In this document: positions 37,511 through 46,608 of the stretch, one piece after another
Layout: every line of letters begins with the position of its first letter
Numbering within the stretch: the stretch's first letter is position 1
Assembly (NCBI RefSeq): GCF_019904135.1
Contig: NZ_JAIOGQ010000018.1
Coordinates: 32,528 to 96,527 of the forward strand
Source of the DNA: Paenibacillus caui
GTDB lineage: Bacteria; Bacillota; Bacilli; Paenibacillales; Paenibacillaceae
Direction of reading: 5' to 3'
Length of the DNA stretch: 64,000 nucleotides
Program-made: the position numbers and the translations under genes
The notes under the pieces: generated by a model
Database searches by the model: none
Told to the model about the DNA's origin: nothing
What the model saw: only the letters and a program-made list of their open reading frames with translations

Positions 37511-40500
37511 ATGCTGAATTCATGGACGGTCCGAACCTTGTGCGGTCCCGATGCCTATAAAATAGGCAAGGAATACTATAGATTAGGTCTTATAACCGAG
37601 CTTGAGAAGACAGATGTCAACCGCTACAGCGCGGCTGTGGATGGACGGGAACGGTACAGTGTATCGGTGGATTTGCGGGAGGAAGACATGCCGGAGGCCC
37701 GGTGCGAATGCCCTGCTTTTCATACTCATTTTCGCTACTGCAGTCATATTGCCGCTGTGCTGATCCAGCTGATTGCGGAAGACGGTCAACGTCCGAAACA
37801 CGGGGAAGAGGACATGGCTATGGGATCCGCCTCCCCAACGATGGATCCTGCCGAAAGCCGCCGCCATGAACGGGTTGCCACGCAGCTTATCGATTTGTTC
37901 GGCGGCGGGCAATCGGCAGCGTCTGGCGGGAAGACCCGTGCTGCCGGTCTGGCCGCCCCTCCGATATACACGACCGACGAAAGGAAGGAGATGCTGGGTG
38001 CGGAGTTCACCTGCCACCTGGAGGAAGGGCTGTATTCGAGCGGCAATTCCAGGTTTGCCGTCAGCGTGAAGATAGGCCCGGGGCGGCTCTACACGGTCCG
38101 GGATATCCGGCAGTTTCTCGAGCATGTGGATCAGAACAAACCGCTGCCTTTCAGCAAAGGGTTTACGTATGACCCTCTACATAGATTCAAGGAACAGGAC
38201 AACGATGTGCTGAAGCAGCTCGTATCCATTTATGCCAGTGAACGCGTTTATGAAGCGTCCGGGCACATGTTTAGCAGGCCATCCGGAAAAAGCAGTTTTA
38301 CCGGAAAAAGCAGATCGTCCGCGCTTCAAAAGCAGCTTTTGATTCCGCCTCTTGCCTGGGACCGGCTTGCGGACTCGCTGGCTGCCGCCGGGGCGGTTAT
38401 GGAACTGCCGGGAGGCTTTACCGCCGAAATGCAGCTGACCGACAAGAGACCCCCTATCGATTTTCAACTGAAGAAGCAGGGGACGCAGCGCTGTCTTCTT
38501 GTGGCAAGCGGCCTGGGGGAGACGGTGCTGATGCCGGCTTACGACTGCGCCGTTTTCCGGGGGAACGTATACCGGATGTCCGCAGCCAGGCTGGGCATGC
38601 TTAAGGAATTCAAAAATGCGATGGACCGGGCCGGCCTCGAGGAAGAGGAAGGGCTTGAAATTCCGGACCGCCAAATCGACGCTTTTATCGAAAAAGTAGT
38701 TCCGAAATTAAGAACGCTGGGGACTGTTTCGATTGACCGGTCGATTGAGTCCCGCATCATCCAGCCGAAGCTGGCGGCCAAGCTGTTTCTGGATCGCCTG
38801 GACGATACGCTCTATATCCGGCTTGAATTTCATTACGACGGAATCGTTATTTTTCCGCTTAGAAGAGAGCAGCGGCAGACCATCCATGAGGATTCCATTC
38901 TCCTAAGAGATACGGAGCAGGAAGCCCGGGTATTGTCCGCGGTTGCCCGCCTGGGGCTTGCCGAGCAAGGCGATGAATGGATAACGGCTGAGGAAGAGGC
39001 CATTTATGAAGTGCTGTTCCGGCTGCTTCCGTCACTCGAGAACGAGGCGGAAGTTTATGCTACGCAGGCGGTCCGGGATTGGGTGCACACCGGCAAAGAT
39101 ACGTTCCAGACTTTGATTGATGCAGACGCTTCCATGAACTGGCTCGAGATTTCTTTCTCCATGGATGGAGTGGACGAAAAGGAAATCCGGCGCATCCTTC
39201 TGGCGGTTATAGAACGGAAAAATTACTACCGCCTGCCGGACGGCGCGTTTCTGTCCCTGGAAGAGGACGGTTTCGCCGGATTTGCCGGCCTTTATCACGA
39301 TCTGGGGCTGAGGAAAAGCGATTTGGCCGGCTCGGCCCGGGTTCCCTTGGTTCGCGCGCTTTATTTGGACGGCACATACCGTGACGGAGTCAGGCAAGGA
39401 AAAGCGCTGTCCCGCTTTCTCGAGCAGATCCGCGATCCCGAGCGCCTTGAGCTGGACGTCCCGCCCAGCCTGGCAGACGTAATGCGCGATTACCAGAAAC
39501 GGGGCTACCGCTGGCTCAAAATGCTTGCCAAATACCGCTTTGGAGGCATCCTCGCCGACGATATGGGGCTCGGCAAAACGCTGCAGACCATCGCGTTTCT
39601 TCTGTCCGAGCGGCTTGACGAAGAGCGCCTCCCTGAAGTAGAGCGCCTTCCCGGGCTGATCGTAACCCCTGCTTCCCTGATCTATAATTGGGAGAACGAG
39701 TTTGCCAAATTTGCGCCCGAATTGAAGGTAAAGGTCGTAGCGGGGAGCAAGGACGAGCGAATGAATGAGCTGACGGCGGATCTTTCGGATACGGATGTGA
39801 TCATCACCTCTTACCCTTTGCTGCGCAGGGATACGGACATATACGCGTCCCTCAGATTCGGAAGCATGATTCTCGATGAAGCCCAGGCATTTAAGAATCA
39901 TGCCACACAAACGGCTCAAGCGGTTAAGGAAATTGTCGCCGGACGGCGCTTCGCTCTTACCGGGACGCCGATTGAGAATTCGCTGGACGAGCTGTGGTCG
40001 ATTATGGATGCGGTGTTTCCCGAATTGTTTACCGGCAGAAAGGCATTTAAAGAGATGTCCCGGGACAAGCTTTCCCGTGCGGTGAGCCCCTTTATTTTGC
40101 GCAGGATGAAATCGGAAGTGCTTCGTGAGCTGCCGGAAAAAATTGAAACGGTGACCCGCTCGGAGCTGACGTTGGAACAGAAGAAGCTGTATGCCGTCTA
40201 CCTGAGCAAACTGCAGAAAAAGACGGAAGAGGATTTGGAGACCGCGGGCTTCCAAAAAAGCCGGTTAAAGATATTGGCCGGTATTACCCGGCTTCGGCAG
40301 CTATGCTGCCATCCCGGTTTATTTATCGATAACTATCAAGGGTCATCCGGGAAGCTTGAGCAGCTTATGGAAATTGTAAACGAATGCATGTCCGGCGGAA
40401 AAAGGATGCTGATCTTCTCCCAATTTACCGGTATGCTTGAACTCATCAGGAGAGAACTGACCGGTCACGGTCTGTCCTCCTTTTATCTCGATGGCCAAAC

Positions 40501-40870
40501 CGCTGCCAGAGAGCGCGTGGACATGTGTGCCCGTTTTAATCAGGGCGAAAAGGATATTTTCCTCATTTCCCTGAAGGCGGGCGGAACGGGACTGAACCTG
40601 ACAGGCGCGGATACGGTGGTGCTGTATGATCTGTGGTGGAATCCGGCGGTGGAAGACCAGGCGGCGGGACGGGCCCATCGGCTGGGCCAGAAAAAGTCGG
40701 TTCAGGTCATACGCCTTACGGCAAAAGGAACCATTGAAGACAAAATGCTGGAGCTGCAGCAACGAAAGAAGGATTTGATCCGGGATGTCTTAGGTGCCGC
40801 GGAGGCCGATAAATCGATCTGGTCGGAACAGGATATCCGGGAACTGCTGATGATCCCGAAAAGTATGTAG
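37511..40870 (+). CDS. SNF2-family DNA helicase/ATPase with SWIM zinc finger
   Basis: 1119 aa from the ATG at 37511. The frame opens at a TTG at 37478, but the promoter position excludes it. An N-terminal SWIM zinc-binding motif is present (CECPAFHTHFRYCSH: Cys-x-Cys, then Cys-x-His). A long middle region follows, then the SNF2 ATPase: Walker A DDMGLGKT, Walker B LDEAQAFK, LTGTPIENSLDELWS, and the C-terminal helicase lobe with SLKAGGTGLNLTGADTVVL and AAGRAHRLGQKK. Such proteins remodel protein-DNA complexes using ATP; a specific role is unknown in Firmicutes. It stands alone between the sugar island and the SPOR-domain gene. Confidence 0.93.
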   Translation: MLNSWTVRTLCGPDAYKIGKEYYRLGLITELEKTDVNRYSAAVDGRERYSVSVDLREEDMPEARCECPAFHTHFRYCSHIAAVLIQLIAEDGQRPKHGEEDMAMGSASPTMDPAESRRHERVATQLIDLFGGGQSAASGGKTRAAGLAAPPIYTTDERKEMLGAEFTCHLEEGLYSSGNSRFAVSVKIGPGRLYTVRDIRQFLEHVDQNKPLPFSKGFTYDPLHRFKEQDNDVLKQLVSIYASERVYEASGHMFSRPSGKSSFTGKSRSSALQKQLLIPPLAWDRLADSLAAAGAVMELPGGFTAEMQLTDKRPPIDFQLKKQGTQRCLLVASGLGETVLMPAYDCAVFRGNVYRMSAARLGMLKEFKNAMDRAGLEEEEGLEIPDRQIDAFIEKVVPKLRTLGTVSIDRSIESRIIQPKLAAKLFLDRLDDTLYIRLEFHYDGIVIFPLRREQRQTIHEDSILLRDTEQEARVLSAVARLGLAEQGDEWITAEEEAIYEVLFRLLPSLENEAEVYATQAVRDWVHTGKDTFQTLIDADASMNWLEISFSMDGVDEKEIRRILLAVIERKNYYRLPDGAFLSLEEDGFAGFAGLYHDLGLRKSDLAGSARVPLVRALYLDGTYRDGVRQGKALSRFLEQIRDPERLELDVPPSLADVMRDYQKRGYRWLKMLAKYRFGGILADDMGLGKTLQTIAFLLSERLDEERLPEVERLPGLIVTPASLIYNWENEFAKFAPELKVKVVAGSKDERMNELTADLSDTDVIITSYPLLRRDTDIYASLRFGSMILDEAQAFKNHATQTAQAVKEIVAGRRFALTGTPIENSLDELWSIMDAVFPELFTGRKAFKEMSRDKLSRAVSPFILRRMKSEVLRELPEKIETVTRSELTLEQKKLYAVYLSKLQKKTEEDLETAGFQKSRLKILAGITRLRQLCCHPGLFIDNYQGSSGKLEQLMEIVNECMSGGKRMLIFSQFTGMLELIRRELTGHGLSSFYLDGQTAARERVDMCARFNQGEKDIFLISLKAGGTGLNLTGADTVVLYDLWWNPAVEDQAAGRAHRLGQKKSVQVIRLTAKGTIEDKMLELQQRKKDLIRDVLGAAEADKSIWSEQDIRELLMIPKSM

Positions 40871-40890
40871 GCTGATGCAAGCATATCTCT

Positions 40891-40920
40891 TTGAACTCTA
40901 TCATACGTTTTAAGTATAGA
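40891..40920 (+). promoter_or_regulatory. Promoter of the SPOR-domain gene
   Basis: TTGAAC (40891-40896), an 18-nt spacer and TATAGA (40915-40920). The predicted start near 40927 excludes the ATG at 40923 as the translation start. Confidence 0.5.
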
Positions 40921-40943
40921 AGATGGACAAGGAGAGTGTGACG

Positions 40944-42281
40944 GTGAATAAAGCCAGAATGACATTCCGGTTTAACGAACCGGGAACAGCCCGTTCTCCG
41001 GAAAGTGAATCGTTATTGGATACAGCTGTCAGCCATCAGACGACGCCTGATGACAATGAAACCGGGCGAGCCGTCCGGAAGTACGAGCCCTCTGCTGAGA
41101 CGGGGGTGCTTCGCGGGAACTGGACTGACATACAGGAGGACTGGGGCAATCCGTTTCAAAACCACTCGTCGATTGGGCTGCAGGGTGTGATCGAAACAGA
41201 TGAGAGGAAGCCTGAACCGGTTCATGACCGGGCTCGTGACGGAGGGCATGACAGAGCTTATGGCCGCGAAGAGGATTTGGAATATGGCCCGGTATACGAA
41301 AAAGATCCGATGTACGAAAAAGGCCCGATGTACGAAAATGGACCTGTATACGAAACAGATACGGCAGGCCGCGATTTTCGCCTTGACGTGGAGGAGCGAT
41401 TCAACCGCGCGGAACCGCTGTGGACGGATGAGCCGATAAACTACCGGCCGCCTTCCCGTTCGTCGGGCTGGAAAGTATTCGGGTCGGTCACCGGGGCGGT
41501 TGTCACCGGAGCCTTGTTCGGTCTGGTCGTATTGTCTTTATTTAATAAGGAAGTGGAGTTCCCGATTCCGGGTCTCTCGGAAATTCGTCAATCTGCGGAA
41601 AGGGCGGTGGACGCGCTGCCTGTAACGGGCGAAGCCAGCGAAGATGCATCCGATGCGCCGGCCGTACAGCTGTCGCTTCCGGAGCAGAGCTACTATTTTC
41701 TGCAATACGGCGTTTTCAGCACGCCGGAAAGAGTGGAACAAGCCCAGCAGGAGCTTCAGGATTCCGGACTAGCGGCAGCCAAGGACACCCTGAACGATAA
41801 TCGGGTTTACGCGGGCATCTCTCCGGACCGGGAGCAGGCCAAGCTGCTAAGCGGACAGCTGAAGGCTGAAGGCGTCAATCTGATCCTGCATGAAGCGGTT
41901 ATTCCGACTACCGCGGTTGTCCGCTACAGCAATGCGAGCGATTCGCTGGAGGCGTATGCCGAGCTGAGCGCCGAGCTCGTCAAGCTGTTAAGCGAAACGT
42001 CGGCTTCGCTGCTGCTGGAAGAGTCACCGGCGGCGGATCCCGATCTTCTTGCCAGCCTGAAGGAGAAGCATGTGAGTTTTACGCAAAGCGCGGCCGCTAT
42101 ACGCAGCGGATTTACCGTCAGCGACAGCCAGCTTGTACAGAGCATGGAAACGGAGATGAACAGCGCCGTCGAAGCGCTTCAGCAGTTTGGCAAAACAAAA
42201 GCAAAGTCGCATTTATGGGAAGTGCAGAATTCAATCATGCGCTACATACTGGATGAACAGCAGCTGTTTCGGGAAAATTGA
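40944..42281 (+). CDS. Membrane-anchored SPOR-domain protein
   Basis: 445 aa from the GTG at 40944, placed 7 nt after AAGGAGAG. The N-terminal half is charged and disordered and contains four 6-residue repeats of the type P-V/M-Y-E-K-D/G. A single transmembrane segment (VTGAVVTGALFGLVVLSLF) is followed by an external domain with a SPOR fold (YYFLQYGVFSTPERVEQAQQ ... NRVYAGISPDREQAKLL). SPOR domains bind denuded glycan at division or engulfment septa, which fits its place before maf and mreBCD. The C-terminal 120 residues are helical and unrecognised. Confidence 0.88.
   Translation: MNKARMTFRFNEPGTARSPESESLLDTAVSHQTTPDDNETGRAVRKYEPSAETGVLRGNWTDIQEDWGNPFQNHSSIGLQGVIETDERKPEPVHDRARDGGHDRAYGREEDLEYGPVYEKDPMYEKGPMYENGPVYETDTAGRDFRLDVEERFNRAEPLWTDEPINYRPPSRSSGWKVFGSVTGAVVTGALFGLVVLSLFNKEVEFPIPGLSEIRQSAERAVDALPVTGEASEDASDAPAVQLSLPEQSYYFLQYGVFSTPERVEQAQQELQDSGLAAAKDTLNDNRVYAGISPDREQAKLLSGQLKAEGVNLILHEAVIPTTAVVRYSNASDSLEAYAELSAELVKLLSETSASLLLEESPAADPDLLASLKEKHVSFTQSAAAIRSGFTVSDSQLVQSMETEMNSAVEALQQFGKTKAKSHLWEVQNSIMRYILDEQQLFREN
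41289..41360 (+). repeat. Four tandem 18-bp coding repeats in the SPOR-domain gene
   Basis: Four consecutive 18-base units each encode a six-residue block: PVYEKD, PMYEKG, PMYENG and PVYETD. Confidence 0.85.
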
Positions 42282-42303
42282 AGCGGGGCTGGCTGACCGG
42301 TTA

Positions 42304-42334
42304 CGGCAGGAGAAGGAAATACTTTCCCCTGCCG
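42304..42334 (+). terminator. Hairpin after the SPOR-domain gene
   Basis: CGGCAGG (42304-42310) pairs with CCTGCCG (42328-42334), with AAGG/CTTT pairing inside. ATTTCTGTTTG follows, so it may be a weak terminator. Confidence 0.55.
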
Positions 42335-42343
42335 GATTTCTGT

Positions 42344-42445
42344 TTGTATTGCGGCACAAATAACCTTATAATAATGTAGTGTCAAAAAATGGCGAGGCTT
42401 GACAGGGATTACTACTCTTGTCACACTGGGGCCATTTTGTTTTTT
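42344..42445 (+). ncRNA. Promoter-terminator unit: putative small RNA of about 67 nt or attenuated leader
   Basis: TTGTAT (42344-42349), a 17-nt spacer and TATAAT (42367-42372) predict transcription from about 42379. An intrinsic terminator follows at once: AAAATGGC (42386-42393) with GCCATTTT (42431-42438), inner stem TGACA (42400-42404) with TGTCA (42419-42423), then GTTTTTT. It could be an independent small RNA, an attenuator for maf, or simply the distal terminator of the SPOR gene with a chance promoter match. Confidence 0.4.
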
Positions 42446-42586
42446 CCAAGCTTATAATAAGCTTTGCGTTTCAGTAATCTTTACAAATCTACAACTACTA
42501 ACGATTAAGCCGGCTGCGGCAATTACACTGAATGTTTGCTGCCTGTTTGCCGCTGAGATATGACCGGCATGAAGGAGCTCCTGCGT

Positions 42587-43189
42587 TTGAATACGAAGTC
42601 TTCCAAATCCATCATTCTAGCCTCTTCTTCCCCTCGCAGACAAGAGCTTGTGGCTGTCCTCGGCATTCCGTTCACCGTAATGCCAAGCCATGCAGATGAG
42701 ACTGTTCCACAGGACTGGAATCCGGAGAAAATGGTGACCGAGCTTGCTCTGCGCAAAGCGCAGCAGGTTTATGATTCACTAGGGACAAAGCCCGAGGCGA
42801 TTATCGTAGGAAGCGATACGGTAGTCGTCAAGGATGAACAGATTTTGGGCAAGCCCAGGGATGAAGAAGAAGCCGCTTCCATGATTTCCTCCCTGCAAGG
42901 AAGGGATCATGAGGTTTATACGGGGGTGGCCTGTATCGACGCTGAAACCGGACGAACCATTGTCCGCTCGAGGGCTACAAAGGTTACCATGAAGCCTTTA
43001 TCCCGGAACGAAGTGATGGCCTACGTCCGGAGCGGAGAAGGGCTCGACAAGGCCGGAGCATACGGGATTCAAGGCTTGGGCGCTTCCCTGGTTACCCGAA
43101 TTGAAGGCGACTATTTCAACGTGGTGGGTTTGCCTCTATCGCTTCTTGCCGATATGCTGGGCGAACTCGGACTTCAAGTGCTGGATTGA
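42587..43189 (+). CDS. maf: Maf-family nucleotide pyrophosphatase (septum-associated)
   Basis: House-cleaning enzyme of the Maf/ITPase-like family that hydrolyses non-canonical or UTP/dTTP-type nucleotides; overproduction blocks septation in Bacillus. Motifs are ILASSSPRRQELL-like (ILASSSPRRQEL) at the N-terminus, VGSDTVVV and KAGAYGIQG. I start at TTG 42587 because AAGGAG lies 9 nt upstream, giving 200 aa. ATGs at 42560 and 42569 are in frame but lack ribosome binding sites. The maf-radC-mreB order is conserved in Bacilli. Confidence 0.93.
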   Translation: MNTKSSKSIILASSSPRRQELVAVLGIPFTVMPSHADETVPQDWNPEKMVTELALRKAQQVYDSLGTKPEAIIVGSDTVVVKDEQILGKPRDEEEAASMISSLQGRDHEVYTGVACIDAETGRTIVRSRATKVTMKPLSRNEVMAYVRSGEGLDKAGAYGIQGLGASLVTRIEGDYFNVVGLPLSLLADMLGELGLQVLD

Positions 43190-43294
43190 AACTTTTAACC
43201 TTCATTAAACGTTACTTGAATGCACGTATTTACGGGCAGCCTTAGAGATTGTCCGCAGCCTGCAGTTATTTTTAGATGAAAAGAGGATAACACG

Positions 43295-43984
43295 ATGGAG
43301 TCGCCGCAATATATGCTGCGCGACATCCCCCATGAAGAACGACCGAGAGAACGCATGATGCGATATGGAGCGGGTGCGCTGAGCCATGCTGAACTGCTTG
43401 CAATACTGCTTCGGACAGGAACACATCAGGAGTCTGCCATACATGTTGCCCAGAGAATTCTTTCCAGGGCGGGAGGCATCCGGAATCTCGTTGATCTTAG
43501 CATTGATGAATTGATGCAGATTAAAGGAATCGGAGAGGCCAAGGCTATCCAGCTTCTTGCCGGGGTTGAAATCGGCAGAAGGCTGGCGCGCTCGAGCCTG
43601 GGAGAGTCCCCGGTAATCCGCAGTCCAAGAGACGCTGCGGAAGTGGTCATGGATCAGCTCAGGTATCTCCAGAAGGAACATTTTGTATGTTTGTTTCTGA
43701 ACACCAAAAATCACCTCATCGGCCAGGAGACGCTTTCCATAGGAAGCCTGAACGCTTCGATCGTTCATCCTCGGGAAGTGTTCAGGGCGGCCATCAAATG
43801 CAGCAGCGCATCCATCGTTTGCGCTCATAATCATCCAAGCGGAGACCCCGCGCCAAGTCCGGAGGATATTCATATCACCAAACGGCTTTGCGAAGCAGGA
43901 GAAATTGTCGGCATTGACGTTTTGGATCATATCATTGTCGGGGACGGGGAATTTGTCAGTTTGAAGGAACAAGGTTTGATGTAA
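43295..43984 (+). CDS. radC: RadC-family JAB/MPN-domain protein
   Basis: 229 aa. A helix-hairpin-helix-like N-terminus (LMQIKGIGEAKAIQLLAG) precedes a JAMM metalloprotease-type domain with metal-binding motif HNHPSGDPAPSPED. The family was once tied to DNA repair, but its true role is unresolved. GAGGA lies about 8 nt before the ATG. It sits between maf and mreB, as in Bacillus (ysxA/radC). Confidence 0.94.
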   Translation: MESPQYMLRDIPHEERPRERMMRYGAGALSHAELLAILLRTGTHQESAIHVAQRILSRAGGIRNLVDLSIDELMQIKGIGEAKAIQLLAGVEIGRRLARSSLGESPVIRSPRDAAEVVMDQLRYLQKEHFVCLFLNTKNHLIGQETLSIGSLNASIVHPREVFRAAIKCSSASIVCAHNHPSGDPAPSPEDIHITKRLCEAGEIVGIDVLDHIIVGDGEFVSLKEQGLM

Positions 43985-44041
43985 TATAATAGTCCAGATA
44001 TCATGCCGAAACAGGGCGATATAAGAAAAGGAGAATACAGC

Positions 44042-45073
44042 ATGTTTGGTGGCTTTACGAAAGACTTGGGGATTGATTTGGGAACAGCGAATACGCTCGT
44101 TTATGTTCGCGGCAAAGGAATTGTTGTAAGAGAACCTTCCGTGGTAGCCATTCATACGGACACCAAGAGCATTGTGGCGGTTGGGGAATCGGCGAAGAAG
44201 ATGATTGGCCGAACTCCTGGAAACATCCGTGCCATTCGTCCGATGAAAGATGGCGTCATAGCCGACTTTGATACGACGGCTACCATGATCAAATATTTTA
44301 TCAGCCAGGCTCAAAAGCAGCGCTCCATGTTTCAGCGCCATCCGAATGTTATGGTATGCGTGCCTTCCGGCATTACGGCTGTTGAACAGCGTGCCGTCGA
44401 GGATGCGACAAAGCAGGCGGGAGCACGGGAAGCTTATACGATTGAGGAGCCGTTTGCGGCAGCTATTGGAGCGGATTTGCCGGTATGGGAACCGACAGGC
44501 AGCATGGTCGTCGATATCGGCGGAGGCACTACGGAGGTAGCCGTTATTTCGCTCGGAGGCATTGTGACCAGCAAATCCGTACGTGTGGCGGGCGATGAAA
44601 TGGATGAGTCCATCATTCAATATATCAAACGCCAGTATAACCTGATGATTGGGGAAAGAACGGCGGAGCAGCTCAAGATGGACATCGGATCGGCCATGCC
44701 GCTTGAAACCGTTGAGACAATGGAAATTCGCGGGCGCGATCTCGTCACAGGCTTGCCAAAGACGATTTCGATCACATCCGATGAAATTTCCGAGGCTTTA
44801 AACGATACGGTGGGCGCGATTGTCGAGGCCGTGAAAGTGACCCTTGAGAAGTGTCCGCCGGAACTTGCCGCCGACATTATGGACCGGGGTATCGTGCTTA
44901 CAGGCGGGGGAGCGCTGCTGCGGAATCTTGACAAGCTGCTGGCGGAAGAGACGGGAATGCCGGTCATTGTTGCCGAAAATCCCCTTGATTGTGTAGCGAT
45001 CGGGACAGGCCGTGCGCTTGACAACATCCATATGTTTAAAACCAGAAGCCAGTCCGCCCGTTCGAAACGTTAA
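44042..45073 (+). CDS. mreB: Rod shape-determining protein MreB (actin homologue)
   Basis: Actin-like ATPase whose filaments guide lateral wall synthesis. The start at 44042 has AAAGGAGA 7 nt upstream and gives 343 aa ([19 protein letters not shown]). The phosphate-1 motif is DLGTANT, phosphate-2 is [13 protein letters not shown], and the adenosine motif is [13 protein letters not shown]. The frame is open upstream to 44003 without family similarity. It heads the mreBCD operon. Confidence 0.97.
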   Translation: MFGGFTKDLGIDLGTANTLVYVRGKGIVVREPSVVAIHTDTKSIVAVGESAKKMIGRTPGNIRAIRPMKDGVIADFDTTATMIKYFISQAQKQRSMFQRHPNVMVCVPSGITAVEQRAVEDATKQAGAREAYTIEEPFAAAIGADLPVWEPTGSMVVDIGGGTTEVAVISLGGIVTSKSVRVAGDEMDESIIQYIKRQYNLMIGERTAEQLKMDIGSAMPLETVETMEIRGRDLVTGLPKTISITSDEISEALNDTVGAIVEAVKVTLEKCPPELAADIMDRGIVLTGGGALLRNLDKLLAEETGMPVIVAENPLDCVAIGTGRALDNIHMFKTRSQSARSKR

Positions 45074-45121
45074 AATAGATAAACCACCCTTGAAGTGGGA
45101 GAGAAAATGTATGGTTAGAGG

Positions 45122-46000
45122 GTGCTTACACTGTTCAAATTGCTGGGAAATAAACGGCTTTTTTTCCTGCTGATGGGACTCATCCTGTTCATTGCGGTGA
45201 TGGGATTTACACTCGGCCCGCGAGCGGGGTTATCCTGGCCGGAGAAGTTTACGAAAGACACCGTCGGATTTGTACAGTATATTGTCTACAAGCCCGTCTC
45301 CTACATAACGGGCTTCTTTGAAGATATAGCTAATCTGAGATCCCTCCAGAAGGAGAACGAAGAGCTCAAGATTGCGCTGGCGCATTATACGCGCGATAAA
45401 GCCAGATACAACTCAATCGAGCAGGATAATGAACGCTACTCTAATTTGCTGAAGTTTACGGATGAACAGAAAGCGCGAAACAAAGACTATGAATATCGGA
45501 TTGCGCAAGTAATCAGTGTGAGCAATGATCCGGATAACCGTTCGCTGGTCATTAATCTGGGTAGCCAAAACGGGATCAAAAATGGCATGGCGGTCACTTC
45601 CGACAAGGGCCTCGTAGGCACGGTCAGCCATGTGAGCAACTTTACCTCGACGGTAAAGCTGCTCACTACGCTTGACCCCAAAGACCCCAATTCGAACGCG
45701 ATCGCGGCTACCGTTCAGGGGAATGAAAACAAATCGTTCGGCATGATCGAAAGCTTTGATTCGGATAAAGGCATGTTCCTCATGACCAAAATCAAGAGCG
45801 ACGACCCGCTGAAAGAAGGGGATACCATTATATCATCGGGACTTGGAGGAGAATTTCCGCGATTTATGGTCATCGGCAAGGTAGTCAGCCGGCAGAAAGG
45901 TTCATACGGATTGACGGATACGGCATATATTGAGCCTGCTACCGAGTTTTCCGATTGGAACGAGCTTTTTGTCGTCATTACGCCCGAGGTTCCGCAATAA
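45122..46000 (+). CDS. mreC: Rod shape-determining protein MreC
   Basis: Bitopic membrane protein that links MreB to wall synthases. 292 aa from the GTG at 45122. A transmembrane segment spans about residues 12-30, followed by a coiled coil (LRSLQKENEELKIALAHY) and the beta-barrel MreC core (VINLGSQNGIKNGMAV, GLVGTVSHV). The start is uncertain. GAGGGTG (45118-45124) overlaps the GTG and would suit a CTG at 45131. An in-frame ATG at 45107 with a good ribosome binding site is stopped after three codons by TAG. Confidence 0.93.
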   Translation: MLTLFKLLGNKRLFFLLMGLILFIAVMGFTLGPRAGLSWPEKFTKDTVGFVQYIVYKPVSYITGFFEDIANLRSLQKENEELKIALAHYTRDKARYNSIEQDNERYSNLLKFTDEQKARNKDYEYRIAQVISVSNDPDNRSLVINLGSQNGIKNGMAVTSDKGLVGTVSHVSNFTSTVKLLTTLDPKDPNSNAIAATVQGNENKSFGMIESFDSDKGMFLMTKIKSDDPLKEGDTIISSGLGGEFPRFMVIGKVVSRQKGSYGLTDTAYIEPATEFSDWNELFVVITPEVPQ

Positions 46001-46530
46001 TGGGAAAACGCCGGTATCTTCTTGTTCTCCTTTTGTTCGGATTGTTCATAGCGGAAGGATCCGTCCTGCCATGGTTTATTCCTCCGTTATGGCAGACACG
46101 TCTTATTCCACACTTGGTCTTTATCGTCATCCTGTTTGTTGCCGTTTATGAAAACAGGCATAAAGCTTTGCTGCTCGGCCTCCTGTTCGGCCTTCTCCAG
46201 GATGTAGTCTACTATGGGGCAATGATTGGACCCTACTCGTTTGGCATGGGATTTACCGCCTATCTGATCGGCCTGATCTTCAAATTTGGACGGACGCCGC
46301 TTCCTTTGATGCTGTTTGCCATACTGACGGGCAGCCTGATGCTTGATTCCATTTTATTCGGCATCTACAAGCTGTTTGAATTGGATCATCACGCATATAG
46401 CTGGGCACTCATGAACCATATGGTTCCGAATATGATTTTTCATTTTATTTTTGCGCTTGCCGTCTATGTTCCGCTTAGGCGCTATCTGGAAAACAGGACG
46501 AGTCGCCGTTCCCAGGAGGAAAAGGCTTAA
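46000..46530 (+). CDS. mreD: Rod shape-determining protein MreD
   Basis: Polytopic membrane partner of MreC, 176 aa with five or six predicted spans. The ATG at 46000 overlaps the mreC TAA by one base, and GAGGT lies 9 nt upstream, so translation is probably coupled. The frame is open into mreC but those residues are not MreD-like. Family residues RKALLLGLLFGLLQDVVY-type (HKALLLGLLFGLLQDVVY) are visible. Confidence 0.94.
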   Translation: MGKRRYLLVLLLFGLFIAEGSVLPWFIPPLWQTRLIPHLVFIVILFVAVYENRHKALLLGLLFGLLQDVVYYGAMIGPYSFGMGFTAYLIGLIFKFGRTPLPLMLFAILTGSLMLDSILFGIYKLFELDHHAYSWALMNHMVPNMIFHFIFALAVYVPLRRYLENRTSRRSQEEKA

Positions 46531-46608
46531 GCCGCCGGCTGTCAATTTGCGTAGAAAGCAGGAAAAAAGCAACCCTTGCGCGAATTAACATAAGGGGAGG
46601 GACAGGCG

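Noticed and set aside
39032..40255. 407-residue minus-strand frame within the SNF2 gene
   Set aside because: Antisense shadow of a gene with clear helicase motifs on the + strand; no start signals or recognisable domain.
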